DNA from: Planctomycetota bacterium
Lineage (GTDB): Bacteria; Planctomycetota; Planctomycetia; Isosphaerales; Isosphaeraceae
DNA: 10,652 nucleotides
Direction: 5' to 3'
Assembly (NCBI GenBank): GCA_021778575.1
Contig: JAJYCH010000085.1
Location: forward strand, 1-10,652
In this document: positions 1-7,513 of the stretch, one piece after another
Layout: each line of letters begins with the position of its first letter
How positions within the stretch are numbered: the stretch's first letter is position 1
Program-made: the position numbers and the translations under genes
The notes under the pieces: model-generated
The model's input: the letters and a program-made list of their open reading frames with translations, nothing else
Told to the model about the DNA's origin: nothing
Database searches by the model: none

Positions 1-109
1 CCACGCCGATGACCTGGGTCGACCACTCACGGTGCCCGACCCGGACGCGCTGGACGGCCTTGACACGGGTCCCCGGCTCGAACTGGGGTTTGGGTGGCGT
101 GGGGATCAT
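1..109 (-). CDS. Unrecognised protein, N-terminal part only (runs off the window)
   Basis: An ATG at 107-109 on the minus strand opens a frame that stays open to the window edge, about 36 residues beginning MIPTPPKPQFEPGTRV and continuing KAVQRVRVGHREW. It starts 49 bases after the nuoI stop on the same strand. A purine stretch, GAAGGGAA, lies about 11 bases before the ATG and GAGAG lies closer, either of which could serve as ribosome binding site. The Pro-rich start followed by a basic, beta-prone stretch resembles no family I can name. Its position suggests cotranscription with nuoI. Too little is visible to assign a function. Confidence 0.5.
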   Translation of the reverse strand, partial: MIPTPPKPQFEPGTRVKAVQRVRVGHREWSTQVIGV

Positions 110-158
110 CGGCTCTCGGTTCCCTTCGGGGCGAAATGGGCGTCGCGGAAAGAACGCA

Positions 159-854
159 TCATACCGGGCGAGGCTCGACTTCGGAAGGGGTGGCCGAGGC
201 TTTGGCGAGCCGCTGGGCTTTCTTCTTCGCCACCTTCGACCGCTCCGTCACCTCATCCTCCGAACCATAGGCGTCGGGATGGTGCCGCTCATAATACTCG
301 CTCGAAACCAGCAGGTCCTGGAGCGTGAAGACGTGCGACTGGTGCCGCTCGTAATTCGAGAGCTCGAAATTCTGGTCCATCTTGATCGCGTCGAACGGGC
401 AATATTCGGCACAGAGCCCACAGTTCATGCAAACATCCATGTCGACATAAAACTCGCTTGGCAAGGCAATCGGCTTGCCGTCGGACTTGCGGGCCTGGGT
501 GATCCAGATACATTGCGGCGGACAGACCTTGGCGCAGATGTGACATGAGGTGCAGCGGATATGGCCGTCGTCGGCATCATAAATCAGAACGGGCAGAACG
601 CGCGATCGCTCGAAGACCGGCAGCCGTTCATCGGGATATTCGACCGTGAATAGCCCTTCGGTTCGATCATCCTGGGCGATGATCGGTTCGTCGCCCGAGG
701 TCCGGGCGCCGAACCAGAGGTCGACTTTCTGATGTCCCCCGCCCCGGCGAGTCCAGGTCCGCCCGTGACCGACCAGGAACGTCCGGACAAAGCGCCGGAG
801 AGTGATGAGATGGCCGCGAATCAGGCCGAGTCCGAAGGTCATACGTGGTTCCAT
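159..854 (-). CDS. nuoI: NADH-quinone oxidoreductase subunit I (NuoI), 2x[4Fe-4S] ferredoxin subunit
   Basis: NuoI is the peripheral-arm subunit of complex I that carries clusters N6a and N6b and passes electrons toward NuoB. In this 231-residue protein both cluster motifs are intact: C101, C104, C107 and C111 followed by Pro, and C142, C145, C148 and C152 followed by Pro (core CMNCGLCAEYCP). An N-terminal amphipathic segment (about 8-27, GLIRGHLITLRRF) and the VEYPDERLP stretch before the clusters are family-like. Between them are roughly 40 residues (about 29-67) that I do not expect in a typical NuoI. The C-terminal tail, about 200-231, is charged and Lys-rich. The gene begins 13 bases after the stop of the small membrane-anchored gene upstream, without a clear ribosome binding site; Met5 is an alternative start. 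The family call is firm; the role of the extra segment is unknown. Confidence 0.93.
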   Translation of the reverse strand: MEPRMTFGLGLIRGHLITLRRFVRTFLVGHGRTWTRRGGGHQKVDLWFGARTSGDEPIIAQDDRTEGLFTVEYPDERLPVFERSRVLPVLIYDADDGHIRCTSCHICAKVCPPQCIWITQARKSDGKPIALPSEFYVDMDVCMNCGLCAEYCPFDAIKMDQNFELSNYERHQSHVFTLQDLLVSSEYYERHHPDAYGSEDEVTERSKVAKKKAQRLAKASATPSEVEPRPV

Positions 855-867
855 GAACTCGGGTTGA

Positions 868-1155
868 TCACTTCTTGAGATACCAGAGGAGTAAACCCGC
901 GATCAATCCAAGCAGCGTTGTGATCAACGCTTGGATGACCGTCCAGCGCCGCCGATCGCGTTCGTCGATCAGTTTTCTGATCTCGATGATTCGTTCGTCG
1001 ATCAAGATAAGCTTTTTATCGAGGGCCGTCACAAGTTCGGATGTCCTTGTTCGCTCTCCATCGACTCGTGAAATCTCCTCGCGGGCATTGTTCAGACGCT
1101 CCTCAAGCATCGAAACCGTCTTACCGAGATCACGAATAACGTCAGAATTGTTCAT
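868..1155 (-). CDS. Small coiled-coil protein with C-terminal membrane anchor, function unknown
   Basis: This 95-residue protein starts MNNSDVIRDLGKTV. Residues about 10-70 are rich in Glu, Arg, Lys and regularly spaced Leu/Ile (for example LIDERIIEIRKLIDER), as in a coiled coil. Residues about 71-92 (IQALITTLLGLIAGLLLWY) form one hydrophobic helix, and the chain ends with two lysines, giving a tail-anchored layout with the coiled coil probably facing the cytoplasm. The frame is open further upstream to 1392, but that extension overlaps the preceding gene, so I chose the ATG 11 bases after that gene's stop. It sits between nuoBCD and nuoI yet resembles no complex I subunit I know. Base composition is much lower in GC than nuo DNA (23 of 60 bases at 961-1020). 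It probably works with the small gene upstream; no function can be named. Confidence 0.72.
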   Translation of the reverse strand: MNNSDVIRDLGKTVSMLEERLNNAREEISRVDGERTRTSELVTALDKKLILIDERIIEIRKLIDERDRRRWTVIQALITTLLGLIAGLLLWYLKK

Positions 1156-1166
1156 ACTTTTTCTGC

Positions 1167-1514
1167 TTATTCGTCCGTCATACTTTCGATCATCTTGTTC
1201 AGCGATTCGACTTGCTTGTGAGAACGCTCCTGAAGCAGATCTCCCCAGAGTCGGACAAACGAGAGCCGGAGTGCGGGATCGGATAAATTTTCGAGCATCG
1301 ATCTTTGAAAGTGAATCATGGCGGACCCGGTCCAGTCCGAAATCTTCAACCGAATCGCGGGGATTCGCTGGTCGGCTCCGAACTCCCGCCACTCGGCCGA
1401 GACTGAACCAGACGAGGGGCCGATCTCCTCTTCGAGGAGAGTCGTGGCATGTTCGACTGCGGAATAGAGTTTCGGGTCGCGCCGAATTGTCTCGTCGATT
1501 TCAACTTCTTTCAT
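1167..1514 (-). CDS. Small soluble protein of unknown function, paired with the membrane-anchored gene
   Basis: This 115-residue acidic protein begins MKEVEIDETIRRDPKLYSA. The ATG at 1512-1514 is supported by GGAGG six bases upstream (GGAGGCGTC before ATG). No signal peptide or membrane segment is visible. The first part looks helical (about 8-30), then a Ser/Gly-rich loop (33-40), a possible strand (IRLKISDW, 54-61) and a helical C-terminal half with LRLSFVRLWGDLLQE. I recognise no catalytic motif. The next gene starts 11 bases after its stop, so the two are almost certainly translated from one message. Together they form a compact, lower-GC cassette between nuoBCD and nuoI, with a palindromic repeat on the nuoBCD side. 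That arrangement suggests acquisition as a unit. Confidence 0.7.
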   Translation of the reverse strand: MKEVEIDETIRRDPKLYSAVEHATTLLEEEIGPSSGSVSAEWREFGADQRIPAIRLKISDWTGSAMIHFQRSMLENLSDPALRLSFVRLWGDLLQERSHKQVESLNKMIESMTDE

Positions 1515-1564
1515 GACGCCTCCATCAGAGCGGTTCACGAGCGCGTTGTCTCGTGGAAAGCTTC

Positions 1565-1622
1565 GTAGGGCAGGATGTATCCTGCCGATCATACGGCTTC
1601 GGCAGGATAAATCCTGCCCTAC
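1565..1622. repeat. REP-like palindromic element with GTAGGG...CCCTAC ends
   Basis: Two 23-base arms (1565-1587 and 1600-1622) are inverted copies with two mismatches around a 12-base centre. Each arm also contains its own small palindrome: GGCAGGAT and ATCCTGCC at 1569-1576/1579-1586 and at 1601-1608/1611-1618. The element can therefore form one long cruciform or two small hairpins. The outer ends read GTAGGGC and GCCCTAC. This layout is characteristic of REP/BIME elements mobilised by RAYT (Y1 tyrosine) transposases, but no such transposase is in the window. It lies between the nuoBCD stop and the first small gene, where the transcript would fold strongly and could affect processing or read-through. 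Confidence 0.75.
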
Positions 1623-1662
1623 ATGTTTGCGACTCCGACGCGAACTGCTCTAGTCACTCATT

Positions 1663-4317
1663 CTACCGATCCACCTCGCCCAGAACGATATCCAGGCTAC
1701 CCAGCAGCCCCACCACGTCGGCGATCGTGTGTCCCAGGCACATGGTCTCCAGCGCGGTCAGATTCAAGAAGCTGGGACTACGGATGTGGTAACGATAGGC
1801 CGTCGAAGAACCATCCGAGACGACGTAATAACCCAGTTCCCCCTTCGGATTCTCCACCCTCGAATAGGCTTCGCCAGCGGGAACCTTTTGCTGATAAGTC
1901 TTCTTTCCGGCCAGAATCGGCCCGCCGGGCAGGTCGCGGAGCGCCGCCTTGAGGATCTTGACACTCTCACGCATTTCCTGAAGCCGGCAATAGTAGCGGT
2001 CGTAAAGGTCGCCGTTCGGGCCGGTCACGACAGCGAAATCGAACCGGTCGTAGATCGAATAAGGGGCGGCCCGGCGAATATCGTAGTTCACTCCCGACGC
2101 TCGAAGAACCGGCCCGGAGGTCGACAGCGCGATCGCCTGCTCGGCGCTCAGAACTCCGATATCCTTGCAACGGTCGAGCATGATCTCATTTTTCGAGAGT
2201 AATCGGTCGAGTTCATCAATCTTCCGGTCGAGCCGATCGTTGACGATCTTGCTCGCCTTCTCGGCCCAGCCGCCGGGCAGATCGAAGGCCACCCCGCCGA
2301 ACCGAAAATAGTTGCACATCATCCGGCTTCCGGCGGCCCACTCGAAGAGGTCGAGAATCAGCTCACGCTCCTCGATCGCGTAGAGCGCCGGGGTGAAGAA
2401 GGCTCCCAGGTCATTGAGCAAGAAGCCGATCGACCACATGTGGCTGGCGATCCGCGTCAACTCGGCCATGATCACGCGAAGATACTCCGCGCGTTCGGGA
2501 GGCCGGGCCTCGTCCCCCATCAACTGCTCGATGGCGAGCGCGTAGCCAAAGTTATTGCCCATGCTCGTGAAGTAGTCGAGCCGATCGGTGAACGGCATGT
2601 TCATCAAGAACGTGTTCCGCTCGCCGATCTTCTCATGGTTGCGGTGCATGTAGCCCATCACCGGCTTCAAGCCCACGACCGTCTCGCCGTCGACCCGGAC
2701 GTTCATCCGGAAGACGCCGTGGGTGCTCGGATGCTGCGGTCCCATGCTGATCACGAACTGATCGGTGGCAAGCTCGCTGATCTCAACCCCTGCCGGTGTC
2801 AGGTGCTTGCCCTTTGGGTCGGCGTCGCCGCTCAGGTTCGCCCAGCCTTGAAAATCTCGAGGGATTTTCATGTTCGAGCCGAACGGGCTCAGTTCCTCGG
2901 AGCGGAAGTGGCGACCGTCGTCAACCCGGCTATCGAAGACCTTGGTCGGTCCTTCGTAATAGGGTTCGAGAAAATCCTTGCGGAGCGGCCAGCCGGCGTA
3001 GCCTTCCCACATCAGGATGCGCTGGAGATCGGGATGCCCGGAAAACCGGACCCCCATCATGTCGTAGACCTCACGCTCCTGAAAATCGGCGCCGGGCCAG
3101 ATGGCGACGACCGAAGGAACCGCTCCGACCCCCTCGGCCTCGTCGGTCCGGACCCGAAGCTGGATCACCTGCCCCGGCTTGGCCGTGCTATCGAGGTGAT
3201 AGACCAGCTCGATCGCATCCTCATAATGGACGCTGGTCAGGCTCACCAGATAATCGAAGCGGGTGGGGTTCCGATCTCGAAGAAACCGGCTGACTTCAGG
3301 AAGCTTGCTCGGATCGGCGATCAGGAGCCCGGCCCGGACGATGGTCACGGTCGCCGGTCCGAATTCGCCGTTCATCCGCCCGGCGAGATCCTCGAGCGCG
3401 GAATTGCCGAGCCAGACGAGCGTGGGTCGAGCTTCGGCGAGTTTGATCTTCCGGATCGGCCGGGGCTTGGCGGCGACGGGGGCCGCTTCCGGGTGTGGTT
3501 CCTCGGGCGAAGCGGCCTGGCCGGCGGCTCGGGCTCGAAGCTGGTCGATCTTGCTGGGACCTCGCGACGCTGGTTCGGCCGGACCCTCCTCGGTCGGTAA
3601 ATCCGCCTTGGGCGCGGGAATCTTGGTCGGCTTCTTCAGCGTTTCCTCGCGGGCTTCGACGAGTCCCTGGGCGGTCCGTTCCGCGGTCAGCTCGACGAAC
3701 CGGAGGTCGATCAGGTCGGGACCGAGCGCCGGGATCGGGATATCACGCTCGACGTCGCCGCGATACCACGACGATCGCGAGATCCGTTCGCCATCGATCT
3801 TTTTCTGCAGGGCCATGATCCCATGCAAAAGCGCCTGGGGCTTGGGTGGGCAGCCGGGCACGTAAACATCGACGGGAAGGAACTTGTCGATCCCCGAGAC
3901 GACGTTGTATCCCTCCTTGAACGGCCCTCCGCCCGAGGCGCAGGCTCCCATGGCGATCACGTATTTGGGCTCGGGCATCTGGTCGTAGAGTCGGGCGATG
4001 GTCGGCATCATCGTCTTGGTCACGGTTCCCGAGACGATCATGATATCGGCCTGGCGGGGCGATCCCCGAAAGACCTCGGCACCGAACCGGGCGATGTCGA
4101 ACCGGCTCGACGCCGTGCAGATCATCTCGATCGCGCAACAGGCCAGCCCAAAACCGAGTGGCCAGAGGCTCGATCGGCGGCCCCAGTTATAGACCAGGTC
4201 GACCATCTCCAGGAGCTTTTCCCAGTCGGTGACCAGGACGTGCTGCTCCAGCTCTTTCTGAAGTACGGGGTCGATGACCGTACTCCACTCCGGCCGGGTG
4301 ATCGTCGGTTTCGACAT
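1663..4317 (-). CDS. nuoBCD: Fused NADH-quinone oxidoreductase subunits B/C/D (NuoBCD)
   Basis: One uninterrupted 884-residue frame carries three complex I subunits of the quinone-reducing module. NuoB is about 28-185: [11 protein letters not shown] with C60 and C61, AMGACASGG with C125, VPGCPPKP with C156, which are the four ligands of cluster N2. About 110 residues (185-295) rich in Pro, Ala, Glu and Lys form a linker. NuoC is about 298-450, with [20 protein letters not shown] and GWPLRKDF. NuoD is about 515-884, with [21 protein letters not shown] and the usual C-terminus GEVDR. I chose the ATG at 4315-4317 because it gives a NuoB-like start ([11 protein letters not shown]). The frame is open to 4500 and an upstream ATG at 4381-4383 has a weak GGAGAG before it, so the protein may be longer. 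NuoCD fusions are well known (E. coli); a B-C-D fusion is rarer. No nuoA lies upstream. Confidence 0.93.
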   Translation of the reverse strand: MSKPTITRPEWSTVIDPVLQKELEQHVLVTDWEKLLEMVDLVYNWGRRSSLWPLGFGLACCAIEMICTASSRFDIARFGAEVFRGSPRQADIMIVSGTVTKTMMPTIARLYDQMPEPKYVIAMGACASGGGPFKEGYNVVSGIDKFLPVDVYVPGCPPKPQALLHGIMALQKKIDGERISRSSWYRGDVERDIPIPALGPDLIDLRFVELTAERTAQGLVEAREETLKKPTKIPAPKADLPTEEGPAEPASRGPSKIDQLRARAAGQAASPEEPHPEAAPVAAKPRPIRKIKLAEARPTLVWLGNSALEDLAGRMNGEFGPATVTIVRAGLLIADPSKLPEVSRFLRDRNPTRFDYLVSLTSVHYEDAIELVYHLDSTAKPGQVIQLRVRTDEAEGVGAVPSVVAIWPGADFQEREVYDMMGVRFSGHPDLQRILMWEGYAGWPLRKDFLEPYYEGPTKVFDSRVDDGRHFRSEELSPFGSNMKIPRDFQGWANLSGDADPKGKHLTPAGVEISELATDQFVISMGPQHPSTHGVFRMNVRVDGETVVGLKPVMGYMHRNHEKIGERNTFLMNMPFTDRLDYFTSMGNNFGYALAIEQLMGDEARPPERAEYLRVIMAELTRIASHMWSIGFLLNDLGAFFTPALYAIEERELILDLFEWAAGSRMMCNYFRFGGVAFDLPGGWAEKASKIVNDRLDRKIDELDRLLSKNEIMLDRCKDIGVLSAEQAIALSTSGPVLRASGVNYDIRRAAPYSIYDRFDFAVVTGPNGDLYDRYYCRLQEMRESVKILKAALRDLPGGPILAGKKTYQQKVPAGEAYSRVENPKGELGYYVVSDGSSTAYRYHIRSPSFLNLTALETMCLGHTIADVVGLLGSLDIVLGEVDR

Positions 4318-4529
4318 GAGTGCGTGTGCGCGTGCGCGATCCATCGAGGAAGTCGAGGCATCAAGGCGAGCCGGCCGGGCCATTGCGGCGGGACTCTCCA
4401 TCGTAAACCCACTGCTATCTCTCGCCAAGGGGGACGCGAAGTTCCGTCCCTCCCGATCCCGCTCGAAAATTTGCGATCGGTAATCGCCAGACCTGGGCAC
4501 TCGCCCCGCGTCTTCCCATAATAGGAGTC
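4318..4529. promoter_or_regulatory. Divergent intergenic region between nuoBCD and a small membrane gene
   Basis: About 210 bases separate two divergent starts, so promoters for both should lie here, unless nuoBCD translation begins upstream at 4383, 4401 or even 4500. A small inverted repeat (GGGACG at 4431-4436, CGTCCC at 4445-4450) is the only local structure I see. I could not pick convincing -10/-35 pairs. There is no nuoA and no other open gene in this interval. Confidence 0.35.
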
Positions 4530-4769
4530 ATGGGACGCACCGACCTCCAGTTCCGGCTCACGACGCTGATCGGGTTGGTCGCTTGCGTGGCCGTCAATCT
4601 CTGGCTGTTCCGGGTTGGCTGGATCTGGGGTCTGGTCGGCCTGAACGTCACCAAGCATGTCGGGGTGGCCTGGCTTTGCCAGGTCCTGGGGATCAATCGT
4701 CCGGCGAACTCGCCCGACTCTGCGGCCTTCATCCCCCCGCCGCATTCGTCGAGGACCGGATCTCCTTGA
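4530..4769 (+). CDS. Small membrane protein of unknown function
   Basis: This 79-residue frame has a good ribosome binding site (AGGAG at 4523-4527, six to seven bases from ATG). The N-terminus MGRTDLQFRLTTLIGLVACV enters a hydrophobic helix (about 11-28), followed by a second apolar stretch (about 30-40, WIWGLVGLNV) and possibly more up to 54. The tail is Pro/Ser-rich. Short proteins with an FRL-T-L leader into a membrane helix are common in planctomycetes, usually unannotated. It is divergent from nuoBCD and its last 41 bases overlap the end of the convergent DUF1080 gene. Function unknown; the strong ribosome binding site is the main reason to accept it. Confidence 0.6.
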   Translation: MGRTDLQFRLTTLIGLVACVAVNLWLFRVGWIWGLVGLNVTKHVGVAWLCQVLGINRPANSPDSAAFIPPPHSSRTGSP

Positions 4770-5385
4770 TCAGGAGATTGCGGAATTGAACGGGGGTCGA
4801 ATGGGATTGGAGCCCGATAAAGCCGGATTTGCGGTGGATTCCGGTGTGTCGGGGCAAGACCTCGGGATGATCCGAAACATCGCCGTCGAGAATCAACGCT
4901 CCGTTCAGTTCGACCTGAATTTTCGAGCCGATCGCCCGGATGCGCATCTGGTTCCACTCGCCGGCTGGCCGGGTCTGACCACGTCGGGCCGGGATCACTC
5001 CATAGACCGACCCGGTATACTGGTCGGGCTTCAATTGGCGATAAGCAGGAGCATCGTCGTCGAGAATCTGGATTTCCAGGCCCGCGAACGAGGGGTCGCC
5101 CTGGTGCGGAGCCCGGATCAAGACTCCCGAATTTCCCGACGGACCAACCCGATATTCCAGGGCCAACTCGAAGTCGGCGAACTCGCGATTCGAACTCAAC
5201 CACCCCTTGCCAGCGCCGAGAGTGACCAGACAACCATCCTGAACCCGCCAGTTTCCCGGCTTCGAGTCGATCGCGGTCCAGCCCGAGAGCGACGTGCCGT
5301 CAAACAGGGTCGCAAATTCCGATGAGATTGGCGACAGAGGGAAGATCGCCAGCAGAGCGACCAGCCGAAAGCGATATCCGTGCAT
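4729..5385 (-). CDS. Secreted DUF1080 / 3-keto-disaccharide hydrolase-like protein
   Basis: This 218-residue protein matches the DUF1080 family (Pfam 3-keto-disaccharide hydrolase), a concanavalin-like beta-sandwich abundant in planctomycetes and Bacteroidota; some members cleave 3-keto-glycosides. An N-terminal signal peptide is visible (MHGYRFRLVALLAIFPLSP, cleavage near residue 22), so export is expected. Family signatures in order: LFDGTSLSGW (27-36), the FADFELALEYRV strand (69-80), NSGVLIRAP (85-93), GLEIQILDDDAP (102-113), TGSVYGVIP (124-132), PAGEWNQMRI (140-149) and FIGLQSHSTPVQFRNLLIKE at the end. The length fits a single-domain member. AAGGAT lies about eight bases before the ATG. 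It begins 28 bases after the glycosyltransferase stop on the same strand, so the pair is probably one operon. Substrate and activity are not shown by the sequence. Confidence 0.88.
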   Translation of the reverse strand: MHGYRFRLVALLAIFPLSPISSEFATLFDGTSLSGWTAIDSKPGNWRVQDGCLVTLGAGKGWLSSNREFADFELALEYRVGPSGNSGVLIRAPHQGDPSFAGLEIQILDDDAPAYRQLKPDQYTGSVYGVIPARRGQTRPAGEWNQMRIRAIGSKIQVELNGALILDGDVSDHPEVLPRHTGIHRKSGFIGLQSHSTPVQFRNLLIKEIRSSTNAAGG

Positions 5386-5413
5386 GCTCGACCATCCTTG
5401 ACCCAGCCGCGTT

Positions 5414-6616
5414 TCAGACCGAGACGTGCGGTCCCGGAATCGACCGGGGATCGGGGCGATTTCCGAGAATCTCGGTCAGGTGCCCGATCAGCTTCCGACG
5501 GAAGACCGGCAACGCCAGCGCCTCGGCTCGGGCGCGAGCCTGCGCCGGATCGAACGAGTCGCCCGACTGTTCCCAGGCTTCGAGAGCCTGTGCGAGGCTG
5601 TCGGGATGGGGATCGGCGTAAGTCCGACCCACCGCCTCGTCCACCGTCTCGGCCACTCCGCCGCGACCCAGCGCGATGACGGGTGTCTGGCAGGCGAGGG
5701 CCTCGATCGGGACGATCCCGAAATCTTCCTCACCCGGGAAGATCAATGCCCGACAGCGCTGATAATGATCGCGGATGACTTCGTTGGGTTGCCAGCCAAG
5801 GAACCGGACGGTTGGACCGGCGAGCCGTTCCAGTCGGGTCCGCTCGGGACCGGAACCGATCACGACCAGATTACGACCCGTTTTCGAGCAGACGTTCACC
5901 GCCTGGTCGAGGTTCTTGTACGGGACGAGCGCGGAGACGCAGAGATAAAAGTCGTCGCGATTCACCGGAGCCGGTTGATAGAACTCGGTATCCACCGGCG
6001 GTTGAATCACCCGGCTCGACCGACTGTAACAGCGGTCGATCCGCTCGCGAATGGTTTCGGAGATCGCCACGAAATGCGTCACGCGGTTGGCGGATTCGCG
6101 GTCGATCCGCTGAAGCCGGTCGAGCAGAAAGTTCGCGACCGCTCGACGGATCGGGCGGCGATTCCACGATTCGAGATACGCCGCGCGCATATCCCAGGCA
6201 TAGCGCATCGGGGTAAAGCAGTAGCAGAGATGGGGGACGCCGGGAGGAGGCTGGACCATCTTGGCCACGCAATGGCTGAGACTGATCACCAGGTCGACCT
6301 CGCCGACATCCCAGCTTCGGGTTGCCAGCGGCATGATTGGCAAGAGCTTGGAATAATGGCGCAGAACGCCCGGTATCTTCTGAAGCGGCGAGGTCCGGAT
6401 CGTCATTGCCTCGATCGCCGGGCTCAGCTTTCCTTGATCGTGAATCAGCGTGTAGAGGCTGGCGTCGGGGAATGTCTCACAGAGAACTTCAAGACATTTC
6501 TCGCCCCCGCGCATCCCGGTCAACCAGTCATGTACGAGCGCGACCCGAAGCCCGGCAAGCTTGGCGGGCGGAACTCGGCGGACTCGCGCACTCTGACCGC
6601 GGATGCTGGCGTCCAT
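5414..6616 (-). CDS. Glycosyltransferase family 4, WbaZ/mannosyltransferase-like
   Basis: This 400-residue cytoplasmic GT-B enzyme belongs to family GT4. The N-terminal Rossmann half opens with LRVALVHDWLTGMRGGEK (about 23-40), a signature of the WbaZ-like subgroup, followed by SHCVAKMVQPPPG and CYCFTPMRYAWD (about 132-142). The C-terminal half has the donor-site region with an E-x7-E pair (E297 and E305, in EEDFGIVPIEALACQ) and TPVIALGRGGVAETV. WbaZ-type enzymes transfer mannose from GDP-mannose in polysaccharide or O-antigen synthesis; that specificity is inferred here. The frame extends upstream to 6670, but the ATG at 6614-6616 has an excellent GGGGAGG six bases away, so I start there. 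The next gene downstream encodes a secreted DUF1080 protein, possibly acting on the same glycans. A strong hairpin lies just upstream of the ribosome binding site. Confidence 0.9.
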   Translation of the reverse strand: MDASIRGQSARVRRVPPAKLAGLRVALVHDWLTGMRGGEKCLEVLCETFPDASLYTLIHDQGKLSPAIEAMTIRTSPLQKIPGVLRHYSKLLPIMPLATRSWDVGEVDLVISLSHCVAKMVQPPPGVPHLCYCFTPMRYAWDMRAAYLESWNRRPIRRAVANFLLDRLQRIDRESANRVTHFVAISETIRERIDRCYSRSSRVIQPPVDTEFYQPAPVNRDDFYLCVSALVPYKNLDQAVNVCSKTGRNLVVIGSGPERTRLERLAGPTVRFLGWQPNEVIRDHYQRCRALIFPGEEDFGIVPIEALACQTPVIALGRGGVAETVDEAVGRTYADPHPDSLAQALEAWEQSGDSFDPAQARARAEALALPVFRRKLIGHLTEILGNRPDPRSIPGPHVSV

Positions 6617-6649
6617 GCCGGGCCTCCCCGAAGTTCGTGTCGGCTCTCC

Positions 6650-6677
6650 GCCGTCGATGGTTTCCACCATCGACGGC
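6650..6677. other. Perfect 12-bp hairpin between fkbp and glycosyltransferase genes
   Basis: GCCGTCGATGGT (6650-6661) and ACCATCGACGGC (6666-6677) pair perfectly around a four-base loop. On the minus strand it lies about 95 bases after the prolyl isomerase stop and 33 bases before the glycosyltransferase ATG. No T-tract follows, so it is not a standard intrinsic terminator. A Rho-dependent terminator, an mRNA-stabilising stem, an attenuator or a protein-binding dyad are all possible. Confidence 0.6.
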
Positions 6678-6771
6678 GGGCTCTGACCGGCAAGTTATCC
6701 GAGATGGCTCCGGACCACAAGGCAGGCCGATCCATCATCGGACCCTGGATTCTCGCGCGGATTTGCTCCGA

Positions 6772-7356
6772 TTATTCGACCTTGAGCAGTTCCACATCGA
6801 AAACCAGCGTCGAATTGCCCGGAATCTTGGGGGGAGAGCCGAGGGCACCGTAGCCCAGATCGGGCGGAATTTTCAGCTTCCGGCGTTCGCCGACCTTCAT
6901 CCCGGGAACCCCTTCGTCCCAACCACCGATCACCTGTCCCTTACCGATCACGAACGAAAACGGCTTGTTCCGTTCACGAGAGCTATCGAAGACCGTGCCG
7001 TCGGTCAATGCTCCCGTGTAGTGCATGGTGACCGTCTGACCGGCCACGGCCGTTTCACCGGTTCCGGGCGTGAGGGTCTCGTAAACCAATCCGGAGGGGG
7101 TGACGATGGCTGCGCCAACCGCCGTCGGTGGCGAGCTACCGGTCTTCGTCGCCTGGGTCTTCGATTGACTCGTGAGTTTCGTTGCCTCGCGTTGCTCGCC
7201 GAGCGCCTGTGCTCCTTCGCCCTGAGGGGTCGTGGGAACCCTGGTCAATTCGAAGCCAGGCGGAACCACGGGGGTGATCTCTTTCGGCTCCTGACAGCCG
7301 GCCACCAGAAAAACCAGGGAACTCGCGACCAACCAGGAATGAATCCGCAACTTCAT
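6772..7356 (-). CDS. Lipoprotein FKBP-type peptidyl-prolyl cis-trans isomerase
   Basis: This 194-residue protein has a lipoprotein signal: a basic start, a hydrophobic core and the lipobox LVAG before C21, so it should be lipid-anchored outside the cytoplasmic membrane. Residues about 22-85 form a low-complexity Thr/Gln/Lys-rich tether. One FKBP domain fills about 86-194 ([16 protein letters not shown]...). The isomerase-site residues expected from human FKBP12 are all there: Y113 in MHYTG, F123 and D124 in TVFDSS, F135, V142 and I143 in GQVIGGW, W146, Y169 in DLGYG and F186 in LVFDVELL. The [19 protein letters not shown] end also fits. It should assist folding of exported proteins. The genes on both sides are on the same strand but more than 150 bases away. 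Confidence 0.93.
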   Translation of the reverse strand: MKLRIHSWLVASSLVFLVAGCQEPKEITPVVPPGFELTRVPTTPQGEGAQALGEQREATKLTSQSKTQATKTGSSPPTAVGAAIVTPSGLVYETLTPGTGETAVAGQTVTMHYTGALTDGTVFDSSRERNKPFSFVIGKGQVIGGWDEGVPGMKVGERRKLKIPPDLGYGALGSPPKIPGNSTLVFDVELLKVE

Positions 7357-7513
7357 CTCCGAACACCCTCCGAGGAGTCGATGACGGGTCTCGACAGGAT
7401 CGATCGATAAGGGAAATCAATCACGACAGCCTGATCGTGGCCGTCTCTGATAAATTATGACAGGTAACCCCCTCGACCGACCAGTCCCCAAGTTTACGAC
7501 GGGCCTTCACCTG

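Noticed and set aside
868..1392. A 174-residue form of the small coiled-coil membrane protein
   Set aside because: Its N-terminal 79 residues overlap the better-supported upstream gene in another frame and look like shadow translation; the ATG at 1155 follows that gene's stop by 11 bases.
2440..3600. A long plus-strand open frame (386 codons) opposite nuoBCD
   Set aside because: It lies antisense to a gene with certain homology and its translation has no family-like motifs; long antisense frames are expected in GC-rich coding DNA.
5426..6853. A 475-codon plus-strand frame opposite the glycosyltransferase
   Set aside because: It is antisense to the well-supported GT4 gene, ends inside the opposite-strand FKBP gene and shows no recognisable domain.
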